Shown: piece after piece, positions 1 to 9,148 of the stretch | How positions within the stretch are numbered: the first letter of the stretch is position 1 | How the letters are laid out: every line of letters begins with the position of its first letter | Assembly (NCBI RefSeq): GCF_026240095.1 | Contig: NZ_JAPIVG010000005.1 | Span: 310,001 to 374,000, forward strand | Length of the DNA stretch: 64,000 bases | Source: Pedobacter sandarakinus | GTDB lineage: Bacteria; Bacteroidota; Bacteroidia; Sphingobacteriales; Sphingobacteriaceae | Direction of reading: 5' to 3' | The notes under the pieces: model-generated | Database searches by the model: none | The model's input: the letters and a program-made list of their open reading frames with translations, nothing else | What the model was told of the DNA's origin: nothing | Position numbers and translations under genes: made by a program

Positions 1-1
1 G

Positions 2-439
2 CAGATTGCTGGCAATGGACCTTGGGAAGTTACAAGCAGTACAATTGATGTGGCTGTAAGAGGAACCACAAATATAGATGTCCAGGTTAAACCATATTTC
101 TCTCTTAACAACGTTAGTTTTACAGTAGAAAATAATGTACTAAAATCGTCTTGTGTGTTGGTTAACAATGTTGCAGGAAGACAACTGGAGCGCATATCGC
201 TTATTTTAGGTAAAACAACTATCGTTGATGATCCAACAAAATTGGTGCCTTCACCAGCAGATCCGTTAAGTACAAAAGTTGGAACAGGCTTAAATTTAAC
301 GCAACCGATTCTGTTAAGCCAAAATTTAGCAGTAGCGCCTTTAACTACCTTGCCGTACCTTTATGCAAGGATCGCAGTTAAAGTGGTTGGCGTCCCCGAG
401 TTGCTTTATTCAGATGTTTTCACTGTAAAACCGCAATAA
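2..439 (+). CDS. C-terminal part of a DUF3823-like exported protein (5' end outside window)
   Basis: The reading frame is open to the left edge, so this is the last roughly 145 residues of a longer protein; a GTG at 50 lies in frame but is not a convincing start. The visible part is beta-rich and low in charge, with a VDVxVKPY-like strand followed by an Ig-like pattern. This resembles, from memory, the C-terminal domain of DUF3823 proteins, which are lipoproteins encoded beside SusC/SusD genes in Bacteroidota glycan loci. The stop lies 14 nt before the first sulfatase start, so it is probably co-transcribed with the sulfatases. It may bind glycan at the cell surface, but that is inference. 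The family assignment is tentative because the N-terminal domain is not visible. Confidence 0.45.
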   Translation, partial: QIAGNGPWEVTSSTIDVAVRGTTNIDVQVKPYFSLNNVSFTVENNVLKSSCVLVNNVAGRQLERISLILGKTTIVDDPTKLVPSPADPLSTKVGTGLNLTQPILLSQNLAVAPLTTLPYLYARIAVKVVGVPELLYSDVFTVKPQ

Positions 440-453
440 AAATCATCAGCACT

Positions 454-1833
454 ATGAAAAAATATGCTTATACCTTAACATTGTTGCTCCTATCTGCTAT
501 AGGATGGTCTTCTAAAGCACAGGTCACACAACAATCTCGTCCTAACGTGGTAATTATTATGGCTGATGATTTAGACACCCGACAATTAAGTTGCTATGGT
601 GGAAAAAATATTCAGACCAGAAATATTGATAAATTAGCTGGGGAAGGTTTGAAGTTTAATAACATTTATGCTTCCCATGCTACCTGCGTGCCTACCCGTG
701 CCTCGCTGTTTACAGGCTTGTATCCTATGCGACATGGTTCATTCCAAAATCATAAACCGGTATATCCAAATATGAAAAGTGTAGGACATTATCTCGCAAA
801 CGTAGGCTATCAGGTAGCATTAACGGGCAAAGATCATAGTACCCGCCCGGCAAGTGCTTTCCCTTTCGAGATCATCAAAGGATTTCAGCCACAATGTACT
901 TCGAGTAATGATGAATACGAATTGGATGATGTAGAAAAATTCATGACCAATCAGCAAAAGCCTTTTTGTCTTTTTATTATGAGTATTAACCCGCATAAAC
1001 CTTGGGATCAAGGTGATCCTACAGAATTTAATGCAGACAAGTTAATTTTACCTCCAAGTATGGTAGATACTAAAGAAACCAGGAAAGAGTATTGCAATTA
1101 CCTGGCGGAAATTCGTCGCTTGGATAACCAGGTAGGTGATGTGATGGCAATGCTTAAAAAAACTGGTCAGGATAAGAACACTATATTTATGTTTTTAGGC
1201 GAGCAAGGACCGCAGTTTGCCGGCGGTAAATGGAATTGCTGGGATTTAGGACAAAAAAGTTCGATGATTGTGCGATGGCCAAATCAAATAAAACCAAATA
1301 TTCAAACGAATGCCATTGTACAGTATGAAGATATTACGCCAACCCTCATTGATATTGCCGGAGGAAAGGCAATTGATTCTCTCGATGGGAAAAGTTTTCT
1401 TCCGGTACTTAAAGGGAATTCTAAAACAGCTCGCAGTTATGCATACGGCATATATAATAACATTCCTGAAGGGCCTGCTTACCCTATGCGTAGCCTGCGA
1501 GATGAACGTTATAAACTAATTTTGAACCTAAGCCCAGAAAAAACTTACGGCATAAAGTGGTATAATGGACCTGGGGATCTGGGTGTTTGGAAATCGTGGA
1601 ACGATAAAGCCGAAACGAATGCAGAAGCCAAGTTCTTGGTTAACCGAATTAAACACAGACCAGCCATTGAATTTTATGACACCCTAAAAGATCCTTACGA
1701 ATTAAACAATTTGGCAAATAATCCATCTTACAAAAAACAAATTGATACCTTCAGTAAGGTACTGAAAGATTGGATGAAACAACAGCATGACGATGGTGCA
1801 TCTGTAGATCGGGTTTATGCAAAACAAAATTAG
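454..1833 (+). CDS. Sulfatase (S1 family, EQG-type metal site), exported
   Basis: This 459-aa sulfatase should hydrolyse sulfate esters or sulfamates on a glycan in the periplasm. A signal peptide covers residues 1-23, ending ...SSKAQ. The N-terminal alkaline-phosphatase-like core shows the metal-binding DD at 38-39. The sulfatase signature CVPTR has the formylglycine-precursor Cys at 78, with Thr in the position usually held by Ser. K126 and H181 fit active-site positions. The usual metal-ligand motif DNG/DHG is replaced by E250-Q251-G, followed by K259-W260. The next gene has the same EQG variant, so the two form one subfamily (possibly SulfAtlas S1_8-like, from memory). No sulfatase-maturing enzyme is in the window. 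It is the first complete gene of the tandem sulfatase operon. Substrate unknown. Confidence 0.9.
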   Translation: MKKYAYTLTLLLLSAIGWSSKAQVTQQSRPNVVIIMADDLDTRQLSCYGGKNIQTRNIDKLAGEGLKFNNIYASHATCVPTRASLFTGLYPMRHGSFQNHKPVYPNMKSVGHYLANVGYQVALTGKDHSTRPASAFPFEIIKGFQPQCTSSNDEYELDDVEKFMTNQQKPFCLFIMSINPHKPWDQGDPTEFNADKLILPPSMVDTKETRKEYCNYLAEIRRLDNQVGDVMAMLKKTGQDKNTIFMFLGEQGPQFAGGKWNCWDLGQKSSMIVRWPNQIKPNIQTNAIVQYEDITPTLIDIAGGKAIDSLDGKSFLPVLKGNSKTARSYAYGIYNNIPEGPAYPMRSLRDERYKLILNLSPEKTYGIKWYNGPGDLGVWKSWNDKAETNAEAKFLVNRIKHRPAIEFYDTLKDPYELNNLANNPSYKKQIDTFSKVLKDWMKQQHDDGASVDRVYAKQN

Positions 1834-1834
1834 T

Positions 1835-3271
1835 ATGAATAAGACAATGAGAAGGGTAGTACCAATTATAAGCACAGCATTCGCTGTGCTTGCCGTGTTT
1901 GCATTCAGGGCCCCAGATAAGTTAGGTAGGCCACCGGCAAAAAAACCAAATATTATCTTCATCATGGCAGATGATTTAACCATGACAGACATCGAACCCT
2001 TTGGTAGCACCCAGGTACACACGCCAAATCTAAAGCGTTTAGCCAGCGAGGGCATGTGTTTAGATAACATGTTCAATATGGTGCCGGTGTGTTCCCCAAC
2101 CCGTCAATCATTACTTACGGGTTTGGGTCCGGTAAGAAACGGTGCTTACCCCAATCACACCATGATTTATGATGGAATAAAGACACTTCCAATCTATCTT
2201 CAGGCACTTGGCTATCGTACTGCAATAATTGGTAAAAGGCATTATGCACCAGAGTCTGCTTACCCCTTCGAGTTTTTGGGAGGAAAAGATGGCGACAACG
2301 GGCAGGGTCAGGACGTTGATCTTTCGAAAGCAGAAAGCTATATCAAAAAAGCTGCCGGGAAACCTTACTTCTTAATGTTTGCCAGTAATCAGCCGCACGA
2401 ACCGTGGAATCGCGGCAATCAGAATGCTTATCAGCCAGAAAAAGTGAAGCTTAATCCTAATATGGTAGATACCAAGGTTACCCGCAAGCAGATGACCAAA
2501 TACTTTGCTGAAATTACTTATCTAGACAGTTTGGTAGGCGTTTGCTTAGACATGGTAGAGCGTTCGGGAGAAAAAGATAATACCATCATTATGTTTGCTA
2601 CAGAACAAGGCAATTCTTTTCCTTTTTCGAAGTGGACGCTCTATGATCAGGGACTACGCTCTGGTTTTATAGTGCGCTGGCCAAATAAGGTAAAGCCCGG
2701 ATCTCGTAATCCTGCTATGTTAGAATATGCAGATATTACCCCCACACTCATCGAACTCGCCGGAGGGAGCCCTGAGAAAATTAATACCGGATCCAAAGAT
2801 GGAAATGGCAAAACCGGGTTTGATGGTGCCAGTTTTAGAAAGGTTTTGCTTGGAGAAACACAGCACCAGCGAGATTATGTTTTTGGTGAGCATACCACCC
2901 GTGGAATTATTCAGGGAAGTGATGCCTATGCCACGCGGTCAGCAAGAAGCAACAATTACCTTTATATTCAAAACCTAAATTCTGATGGCATTTTTAAAAA
3001 TACTGTTACCAATTCGCCATTATTTAAATCTTGGATGGAAGAAGACGCCGCAAGGGCCACCGCTTATCAAAAACGCCCAAAAGAGGAATTGTACGATGTA
3101 ATCAAGGATCCATTCAACCTGCATAATTTGATAGAAGATCCAAAGTTTAATGCGGTAAAAAAAGACCTCTCTACTCGGCTTGCCGCATTTATGAAACAAC
3201 AGAACGATAAAGGCATAGCCACAGAAATGGATGCCTTAAATCGTCAACCTAAACATCAACAAAAAGATTAA
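1835..3271 (+). CDS. Sulfatase (S1 family, EQG-type, paralogue of preceding gene)
   Basis: This 478-aa sulfatase is a close relative of the upstream one: both share the MVDTKxTRK block, the EQG motif and a C-terminal MKQQ segment. I chose ATG 1835, one base after the upstream stop, over ATG 1817, which would overlap the previous gene; ATG 1847 is also possible. A signal-anchor or signal peptide spans about residues 5-25. The signature CSPTR places the formylglycine Cys at 86, and E257-Q258-G replaces the usual DNG metal motif. The pair looks like a tandem duplication that has diverged. The two enzymes may act on related sulfated positions of one glycan (inference). Confidence 0.9.
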   Translation: MNKTMRRVVPIISTAFAVLAVFAFRAPDKLGRPPAKKPNIIFIMADDLTMTDIEPFGSTQVHTPNLKRLASEGMCLDNMFNMVPVCSPTRQSLLTGLGPVRNGAYPNHTMIYDGIKTLPIYLQALGYRTAIIGKRHYAPESAYPFEFLGGKDGDNGQGQDVDLSKAESYIKKAAGKPYFLMFASNQPHEPWNRGNQNAYQPEKVKLNPNMVDTKVTRKQMTKYFAEITYLDSLVGVCLDMVERSGEKDNTIIMFATEQGNSFPFSKWTLYDQGLRSGFIVRWPNKVKPGSRNPAMLEYADITPTLIELAGGSPEKINTGSKDGNGKTGFDGASFRKVLLGETQHQRDYVFGEHTTRGIIQGSDAYATRSARSNNYLYIQNLNSDGIFKNTVTNSPLFKSWMEEDAARATAYQKRPKEELYDVIKDPFNLHNLIEDPKFNAVKKDLSTRLAAFMKQQNDKGIATEMDALNRQPKHQQKD

Positions 3272-3272
3272 T

Positions 3273-4634
3273 ATGAGAAACATCAGTTCATTATTCATAC
3301 TGTGCCTGCTATTGATTAGCCACGTAGGGTTTACACAGGAAAAGCAACCAAACATTATTATTATCCTGGTAGATGATATGGGTTTTAGCGACGTAACTAC
3401 CTTTGGAGGGAAGTTTGTGCCAACGCCAAATATAGATCGGTTAGCAAAGAACGGTCTTATGTTAAACCAGTATTACAGTGGTGCGCCAATCTGCTCACCA
3501 TCAAGAACTAGTTTGCTTACCGGAATGTACCCGGGAAGGTGGAATTTTAGTACTTATCTCGATAACAGACAGCACAACAAGAATGCCGAGCAAGCAGATT
3601 TCCTTGATCCGAATGCCCCATCCATTGCCCGCGTTTTTCAATCTGCGGGTTATGCTACCGGCCATTTTGGTAAATGGCACATGGGTGGTGGCCGCGATGT
3701 AAAAAACGCTCCAGGATTTGAAAAGTACGGTTACGATGCCCATGCCAGTACTTATGAGAGCCCAGATCCAGATCCACTGCTCACTGCTACAAACTGGATT
3801 TGGTCAGATAAAGACAGTATTAAAAGATGGGATAGAACTAAGTATTTTGTAGACAAGACCTTAAATTTCTTTAAGCAAAATAAAAATAAGCCACGCTTCG
3901 TGAATCTCTGGCCAGATGATGTACACACACCATGGGTGCCAAATGTTGGTGAAGAATATACAGGGAATTTCCCAATGGGACAAGAGTCTGAACAAGCTTT
4001 TAAATTGGTGCTGAAAGAATTAGATGTACAGGTTGGCCGCTTAATCGATGGACTAAAAGAAATGGGTGAAGATAAAAATACCATCATCATTTTTACCAGT
4101 GATAATGGACCCTTACCAAGCTTTAAAGGGAGTAGAACAGGTGGTTTACGTGGATCGAAATTGTCTCTTTATGAGGGTGGTACAAGGATGCCATTTCTAA
4201 TCTGCTGGCCTGGGCATATCCCTCAGGGAAAGGTAGATGCTACATCTGAAGTTAATGCGATTGATCTTTTGCCATCGCTGGCTAAAATGGCTGCTGTAAA
4301 ACTGCCTTCTGCATACAAAGGCGACGGTATCGACCGAAGCAAGGTCTTCACTGGTTCAGCATCATTAAGAGGGAAGAATATGTTTTGGGAATACGGACGG
4401 AACAATATCGCTTTTAAGTATCCGGCTGGGCCAAATAAAAGCCCAAATTTAGCAGTACGTGCAGGAGAATGGAAATTACTAATGAACAACGATGGATCTG
4501 ATGTACAACTTTATAACATCGTAAAAGATAAAAACGAAACAACAGACCTCAGTACCCAGGAAACTAAAATAACTAATAAATTAAAAACTGAATTAAGTGC
4601 CTGGTGGGAATCGTTGCCTAAACTTAAAAACTAG
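3273..4634 (+). CDS. Arylsulfatase-type sulfatase, exported
   Basis: This 453-aa sulfatase has a signal peptide at residues 1-22 (ends ...GFTQ) and a canonical CSPSR signature with formylglycine Cys74. The metal ligands are DD34-35 and D277-N278-G, with the KWH motif at 134-136. Unlike the two upstream sulfatases it has the standard DNG ligand, so it belongs to a different S1 subfamily. Its ATG follows the upstream stop after one base, pointing to translational coupling. It should act in the periplasm on a sulfated saccharide; the position of the sulfate cannot be read from sequence. Confidence 0.92.
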   Translation: MRNISSLFILCLLLISHVGFTQEKQPNIIIILVDDMGFSDVTTFGGKFVPTPNIDRLAKNGLMLNQYYSGAPICSPSRTSLLTGMYPGRWNFSTYLDNRQHNKNAEQADFLDPNAPSIARVFQSAGYATGHFGKWHMGGGRDVKNAPGFEKYGYDAHASTYESPDPDPLLTATNWIWSDKDSIKRWDRTKYFVDKTLNFFKQNKNKPRFVNLWPDDVHTPWVPNVGEEYTGNFPMGQESEQAFKLVLKELDVQVGRLIDGLKEMGEDKNTIIIFTSDNGPLPSFKGSRTGGLRGSKLSLYEGGTRMPFLICWPGHIPQGKVDATSEVNAIDLLPSLAKMAAVKLPSAYKGDGIDRSKVFTGSASLRGKNMFWEYGRNNIAFKYPAGPNKSPNLAVRAGEWKLLMNNDGSDVQLYNIVKDKNETTDLSTQETKITNKLKTELSAWWESLPKLKN

Positions 4635-4642
4635 TTTGCCAC

Positions 4643-5839
4643 ATGAAAAACTTAAAAATAATACTTAGCTTTTTACTGCTGTATGCCGTAAAATTAAGCG
4701 CACAGGAAATAGACTATACTGAGCCTGTAAAGGGTCAGTGGTCTAAAGAGCGGGCGAAAGAGTGGTATGCCAAACAGCCATGGTTGGTAGGTGCCAATTA
4801 CCTGCCCGCAACTGCTATAAATCAAATCGAAATGTGGCAGGCCTCTACCTGGGATCCGAAAACAATCGATAAGGAATTTGGCTGGGCAGCCCAAACCGGC
4901 ATGAATACCATGAGGGTGTTTTTGCACGATATGGTATGGGCATCTGATAAAGCTGGTCTCTATAAACACATGGATGAATTCCTGAAAATTGCCTCAAAGC
5001 ATGGAATCAGGCCATTTTTCGTGTTTTTTGATGATTGCCATTTTCCTAACCCAGTACTAGGTAAGCAACCGCTGCCAGTAATTGGTTACCACAATTCTGG
5101 TTGGGTAAACTCGCCAGCACGCGACTTAGCTTTAAGGTTTTCTGATGATAAGGCTACACCGAAAGAAGTTGCAGATTTAAAGGGTTATGTACAGGAAACC
5201 ATCAAACATTTTAAAAATGATAAAAGGGTATTAATGTGGGAGCTTTACAACGAGCCTGGCAGAGGGAATAACCTAGATGGGGGAGATAAATCATCGAGCA
5301 TTGGCGATAAATCCAATAAGCTTCTTCATCAAGCATGGGTGTGGGCAAGGGAAATCAACCCATCTCAACCCATAACTGGTACGGCTAAAGGCAGCTTGGG
5401 GGAAATGAATGTTAAAATTAACCGCATAAACGCAGATGTCCTTTCGGTACATAGCTATGAAAAGCCAGAAGTTTTAGAGCGTGTTATAAAGAACTACCAA
5501 GCCGATGGCCGACCGATTATTATGACCGAGTGGCTGGCGAGAACGCAGGAAAGTACGGTAGCAGGATGTTTGCCAATACTAAAAAAATATAATGTTGGTG
5601 CAGTAAACTGGGGTTTTGTATCTGGTAAAAGTGGTACCGTTTGGCCTTGGTTTAGCAGAAGAGAAGATGGTAAAAACATCAGCGTTAACCAAAGACGTGA
5701 GGAAGGGAAGGTGGTACAACCAGGACAACCTTTTCCCGAACCTAAACTTTGGTTCCACGACCTGTACCGGACTGATGGCACACCTTTCGATCAGAAAGAG
5801 ATCGATATTTTTAAAGAATTAACCCTAAGCAAAAAATAA
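4643..5839 (+). CDS. GH5-like (cellulase-superfamily) glycoside hydrolase, exported
   Basis: This 398-aa exported TIM-barrel glycosidase has a signal peptide at 1-20 (ends ...KLSA). Two clan GH-A hallmarks are visible: W-E-L-Y-N-E-P with the probable acid/base Glu204 at the end of strand 4, and M-T-E-W with the probable nucleophile Glu296 on strand 7. The protein is essentially a bare catalytic domain without a carbohydrate-binding module. It lies between sulfatases in the same operon (8 nt after the upstream stop, 20 nt before the next start), so it probably cleaves the same glycan. The exact GH5 subfamily and substrate cannot be assigned by eye. Confidence 0.8.
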   Translation: MKNLKIILSFLLLYAVKLSAQEIDYTEPVKGQWSKERAKEWYAKQPWLVGANYLPATAINQIEMWQASTWDPKTIDKEFGWAAQTGMNTMRVFLHDMVWASDKAGLYKHMDEFLKIASKHGIRPFFVFFDDCHFPNPVLGKQPLPVIGYHNSGWVNSPARDLALRFSDDKATPKEVADLKGYVQETIKHFKNDKRVLMWELYNEPGRGNNLDGGDKSSSIGDKSNKLLHQAWVWAREINPSQPITGTAKGSLGEMNVKINRINADVLSVHSYEKPEVLERVIKNYQADGRPIIMTEWLARTQESTVAGCLPILKKYNVGAVNWGFVSGKSGTVWPWFSRREDGKNISVNQRREEGKVVQPGQPFPEPKLWFHDLYRTDGTPFDQKEIDIFKELTLSKK

Positions 5840-5859
5840 TAAGCTCAGCCAGATTACGT

Positions 5860-7557
5860 ATGAAGATGAGAATGAACAATATGATGCTAATTGCCCTTGG
5901 CATTTTCGCTGCCACGGCAATTACAGTTCCGCAGAACGTTGCGGCGCAAAAGAAGTCAACCAAAAAACCAAATTTTGTGTTAGTAATGGCCGATGATTTA
6001 GGCTTTTCAGATTTAGGTTGCTACGGTGGAGAAATTAATACGCCCAATCTCGATCGTATTGCCAAGCAGGGTATGCAGTTTACAGAGTTCTACAATGTGA
6101 GCCGATGCTGCCCCAGCAGAGCGTCTTTGCTTAGCGGCTTATATAATCATGATGCTGGAATAGGCGACATGACCACTCCTCAAAATGATGAGGGCTATCG
6201 TGGATACCTGGGCAAAAATACAGTTACTATTGCAGAAGTGTTGAAGGAATCTGGATATCGTACAGGTATGGTTGGGAAATGGCACATATCTAATACCATC
6301 ACCCAGAGCAATCACGATGACCAAATGAAATGGTTAAATCACCAAACCACACACCCATTATTTTCCCCTGCAGACCAATATCCAACCAGCCGTGGGTTCG
6401 AAAAATTCTATGGTACCATTTGGGGTGTCATCGATTTTTACGATCCATTTAGTTTAGTAGAGGGTAACCAGCCTGTAACCAGCGTACCAAAAGATTACTA
6501 CCATACCGATGCAATAAACGATAAAGCTGTTTCATATATCCAGGAATTCAGTAAAGGCAGCAATCCATTTTTCTTATACATTGCACATAATGCCCCACAT
6601 TGGCCAATTCAGGCTCCAGAAGCAGATATAGCAAAATATGCAGATACCTATAAGGTTGGGTGGGATGTGATTAGAGAAAACCGTTACAAGAAAATGGTAA
6701 GCCTTGGATTAATAGATCCTAAAATCGTTAAGCTTTCTCCACGCAACCCCTCTCAATTAAGCTGGGCTGATAACCCTAAAAAAGAATGGGATGCAAGAGC
6801 AATGGCTGTTCATGCAGCGATGATCGACCGTATGGACCAAGGTTTAGGAAGGGTAATAAAAGCCTTAGAAGAAACCGGGGAAATGGAAAATACGGTTTTT
6901 GTATTTCTAAGTGATAATGGAGCAAGCGCAGAGTTATCAGATAAATATGGTCCTGGTTTCGACCGCCCCGGCCAAACCCGTGATGGTAAAAACATCTCTT
7001 ATGCCACCGACAAAACGGTGATGCCTGGTCCGGAAACAACTTTCTTTTCGATTGGGCCGGCTTGGGCTAACGTAGCCAATACTCCTTTCAGACTATGGAA
7101 ATCTCAATCGTTGGAAGGCGGAATCCATACACCAATGTTGGTATCTTGGCCAGCAGGAATCAAGAATAAAGGAAGCAAAACAGCTCATGTTGGTCATGTA
7201 ATGGATTTTATGGCTACTTTTATTGAAATGGCTGGTGCGCAATATCCAAAGGAATTCAAAGGCAATCAGATTACGCCTTTGGAAGGAAAAAGTTTCACCA
7301 GTGTACTTGCAGGCAAAAATACGGTTTCGCACCAAGCTTTGTTTAATGAACATGAAGGCAGTAAATATGTACGTATGGCAGACTGGAAACTTGTTGTAGC
7401 TGGTCCGAACAAAAAATGGCAGCTGTACAATTTGGCTAACGACAAAAGCGAGTTAAATGATCTTGCTGCAGAATATCCAGATAAGGTTAAAACGATGAGT
7501 GCATTGTGGGATGAATGGGCAACCAAACATCATGTACTTCCAAAACCAGCTAGATAG
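5860..7557 (+). CDS. Arylsulfatase (S1_4-like), exported
   Basis: At 565 aa this is the longest sulfatase of the locus. The signal peptide covers about residues 1-30 (ends ...NVAAQ). The start at ATG 5860 is followed by in-frame ATGs at codons 3, 5 and 8, so the exact start is uncertain. The signature is R-C-C-P-S-R: Cys83 fits the formylglycine position of C-x-P-S-R, with Cys84 as x. Further core motifs are DD45-46, KWH 141-143, HNAPHWP around 244-250 and D353-N354-G. Length and the RCCPSR pattern resemble family S1_4 arylsulfatases (from memory). It is followed by a strong hairpin at 7578-7623, so transcription of this block may largely end here. Confidence 0.92.
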   Translation: MKMRMNNMMLIALGIFAATAITVPQNVAAQKKSTKKPNFVLVMADDLGFSDLGCYGGEINTPNLDRIAKQGMQFTEFYNVSRCCPSRASLLSGLYNHDAGIGDMTTPQNDEGYRGYLGKNTVTIAEVLKESGYRTGMVGKWHISNTITQSNHDDQMKWLNHQTTHPLFSPADQYPTSRGFEKFYGTIWGVIDFYDPFSLVEGNQPVTSVPKDYYHTDAINDKAVSYIQEFSKGSNPFFLYIAHNAPHWPIQAPEADIAKYADTYKVGWDVIRENRYKKMVSLGLIDPKIVKLSPRNPSQLSWADNPKKEWDARAMAVHAAMIDRMDQGLGRVIKALEETGEMENTVFVFLSDNGASAELSDKYGPGFDRPGQTRDGKNISYATDKTVMPGPETTFFSIGPAWANVANTPFRLWKSQSLEGGIHTPMLVSWPAGIKNKGSKTAHVGHVMDFMATFIEMAGAQYPKEFKGNQITPLEGKSFTSVLAGKNTVSHQALFNEHEGSKYVRMADWKLVVAGPNKKWQLYNLANDKSELNDLAAEYPDKVKTMSALWDEWATKHHVLPKPAR

Positions 7558-7577
7558 CGCATTTAAATATGCAAGAC

Positions 7578-7623
7578 AATCCTGTATGTAGTTGCGTTTA
7601 TCAACTAGATACAGGATTTTTAT
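7578..7623 (+). terminator. Rho-independent terminator after the fourth sulfatase
   Basis: A 17-bp stem (7578-7594 with 7602-7618) has one internal mismatch and a 7-nt loop, and runs into a T-rich tail at 7616-7621. It separates the first four sulfatases and the GH5-like gene from the last sulfatase, which either depends on read-through or has its own promoter. I see no clear promoter in the remaining 27 nt before 7651. Confidence 0.85.
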
Positions 7624-7650
7624 TTCATTCATTTATCTACCCACCAAGAT

Positions 7651-9072
7651 ATGAAAACAAATATATTTAGTGTGCTTACTGCACTATTTGTAATGTGGTT
7701 TATGCCACAAACCGCAAATGCCCAACAAGCAAAAAAACCAAACATCATTATTATTTTGGTTGATGATTTGGGCTGGGGAGATGTGGGCTACCACGGCGGA
7801 GATATCCCCACACCAAACATCGATAAGTTTGCGAAACAAGGTATAGAACTGAACCGATATTATACTGCTGCGGTTTGTTCGCCAACCAGAGCCGGGTTGT
7901 TAACTGGTCGCTATCCCGATCGCTTCGGACTCAGGAAGACAGTAATTCCTCCCTGGTCTGATTTTGGTGTGAGTACTGACGAGGTTTTCCTCCCTCAGCT
8001 GTTGGATAAGGCTGGTTATAAAAATAGAGCGATACTGGGTAAGTGGCACTTAGGTCATGTGGCGCTTAAATACCATCCGTTAAATAGAGGCTTTACCCAT
8101 TTCTACGGCCATTTGAATGGCGCAATAGATTACTTCACCCACACCCGCGAAGGTGAATTAGACTGGCACAATGATTTCGAAGCAAGCCACGATCAAGGTT
8201 ATTCTACCGATCTAATTGCAAATGAAGCCATTAAAAACATTAAATCTTACAGCCAAACGGCTCCATTTTTCCTTTACATTGCATTTAATGCTCCACATGG
8301 GCCGCTACAGGCAAAGGAAGAAGACTTGAAACGGTTTGGTTATGATAGCAACAAGCCTAGTTTCGCCCAGCAAGGAAAATACGGGGCAGAGGGGAGAGGC
8401 AATACCAAAGCACAAACCTATGCAGCAATGGTGAATAACCTGGATGCCAACATTGGGAGAATTCTTCAGACATTAAGCGAACTTAAACTAGATGAAAATA
8501 CCATTGTTCTGTTTCAGAGTGATAATGGCCCGGCACCAAACGAAGCTGGATCCAGTGGCGAGTTGAGGGGAACGAAGTTTACCGAATGGGAAGGTGGCGT
8601 AAGGGTTCCGGCAATTATCAGGTGGCCTAAAGGCTTTAAAGGCGGCTGGAAGAGCGAGCAAGTGATGGGTTATGTGGATGTATTCCCGACATTGATGGCT
8701 ATTGCCGGGGTTTCAGAGAAAACCAAAAACCCTCTTGATGGAATTAATGTACTGCCTGTATTAACACAAAAGCAGCCAAATATTAAGCGAGATTTGTTCT
8801 TGGGAGCAGGGGTACTAGTAAACAAGGAATGGAAAGTGCTGGAGAAATCTGACCAGAATGCCAATATGAAGCTAACTTCAGATTTACTTTTCCAGATTGA
8901 TAGAGATGTTAGCGAAAAAAATGATGTGAAGGAAGAAAACAAATCCGTTTATGACGCCCTTAAAAAAATACTAATACCATTTAATGCAATAAAAGCGCCA
9001 ATTGAAGTGTCCAATTTCGATGCAGGGCGAAAAGGATTTGTGGCACCTAAGGAATGGAAAATAAACAACTAA
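7651..9072 (+). CDS. Arylsulfatase-type sulfatase, exported
   Basis: This 473-aa sulfatase has a signal peptide at 1-25 (ends ...TANAQ). Core motifs are DD38-39, the CSPTR signature with formylglycine Cys76, KWH 131-133, N213-A-P-H and D291-N292-G. It is close to the common Bacteroidota arylsulfatases with the GLLTGRYPDRFG segment after the signature. It stands behind a terminator and is followed by a bidirectional terminator, so it can be a separate or attenuated unit. Its neighbours suggest it removes sulfate from the same glycan as the other four sulfatases. Confidence 0.92.
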   Translation: MKTNIFSVLTALFVMWFMPQTANAQQAKKPNIIIILVDDLGWGDVGYHGGDIPTPNIDKFAKQGIELNRYYTAAVCSPTRAGLLTGRYPDRFGLRKTVIPPWSDFGVSTDEVFLPQLLDKAGYKNRAILGKWHLGHVALKYHPLNRGFTHFYGHLNGAIDYFTHTREGELDWHNDFEASHDQGYSTDLIANEAIKNIKSYSQTAPFFLYIAFNAPHGPLQAKEEDLKRFGYDSNKPSFAQQGKYGAEGRGNTKAQTYAAMVNNLDANIGRILQTLSELKLDENTIVLFQSDNGPAPNEAGSSGELRGTKFTEWEGGVRVPAIIRWPKGFKGGWKSEQVMGYVDVFPTLMAIAGVSEKTKNPLDGINVLPVLTQKQPNIKRDLFLGAGVLVNKEWKVLEKSDQNANMKLTSDLLFQIDRDVSEKNDVKEENKSVYDALKKILIPFNAIKAPIEVSNFDAGRKGFVAPKEWKINN

Positions 9073-9088
9073 AATAATCATCAACAAT

Positions 9089-9137
9089 AAAAAAAGATTA
9101 TATCCGCCTGAACATTGGACGTATATAATCTTTTTTT
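9089..9137. terminator. Bidirectional terminator between sulfatase and GH92 gene
   Basis: A perfect 15-bp A/T-rich stem (9089-9103 with 9123-9137) has a 19-nt loop. There are A residues on the left arm and eight T residues at 9131-9138, so both strands yield a hairpin followed by U residues. It sits between convergent genes ending at 9072 and 9149. Confidence 0.85.
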
Positions 9138-9148
9138 TACTTCCGGTT

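Noticed and set aside
50..439. Complete gene starting at GTG 50
   Set aside because: The frame is open to the window edge and the conserved pattern begins before position 50, so the gene is partial.
1702..2076. Minus-strand 124-codon frame across two sulfatases
   Set aside because: It is antisense to conserved sulfatase coding sequence and has no family features.
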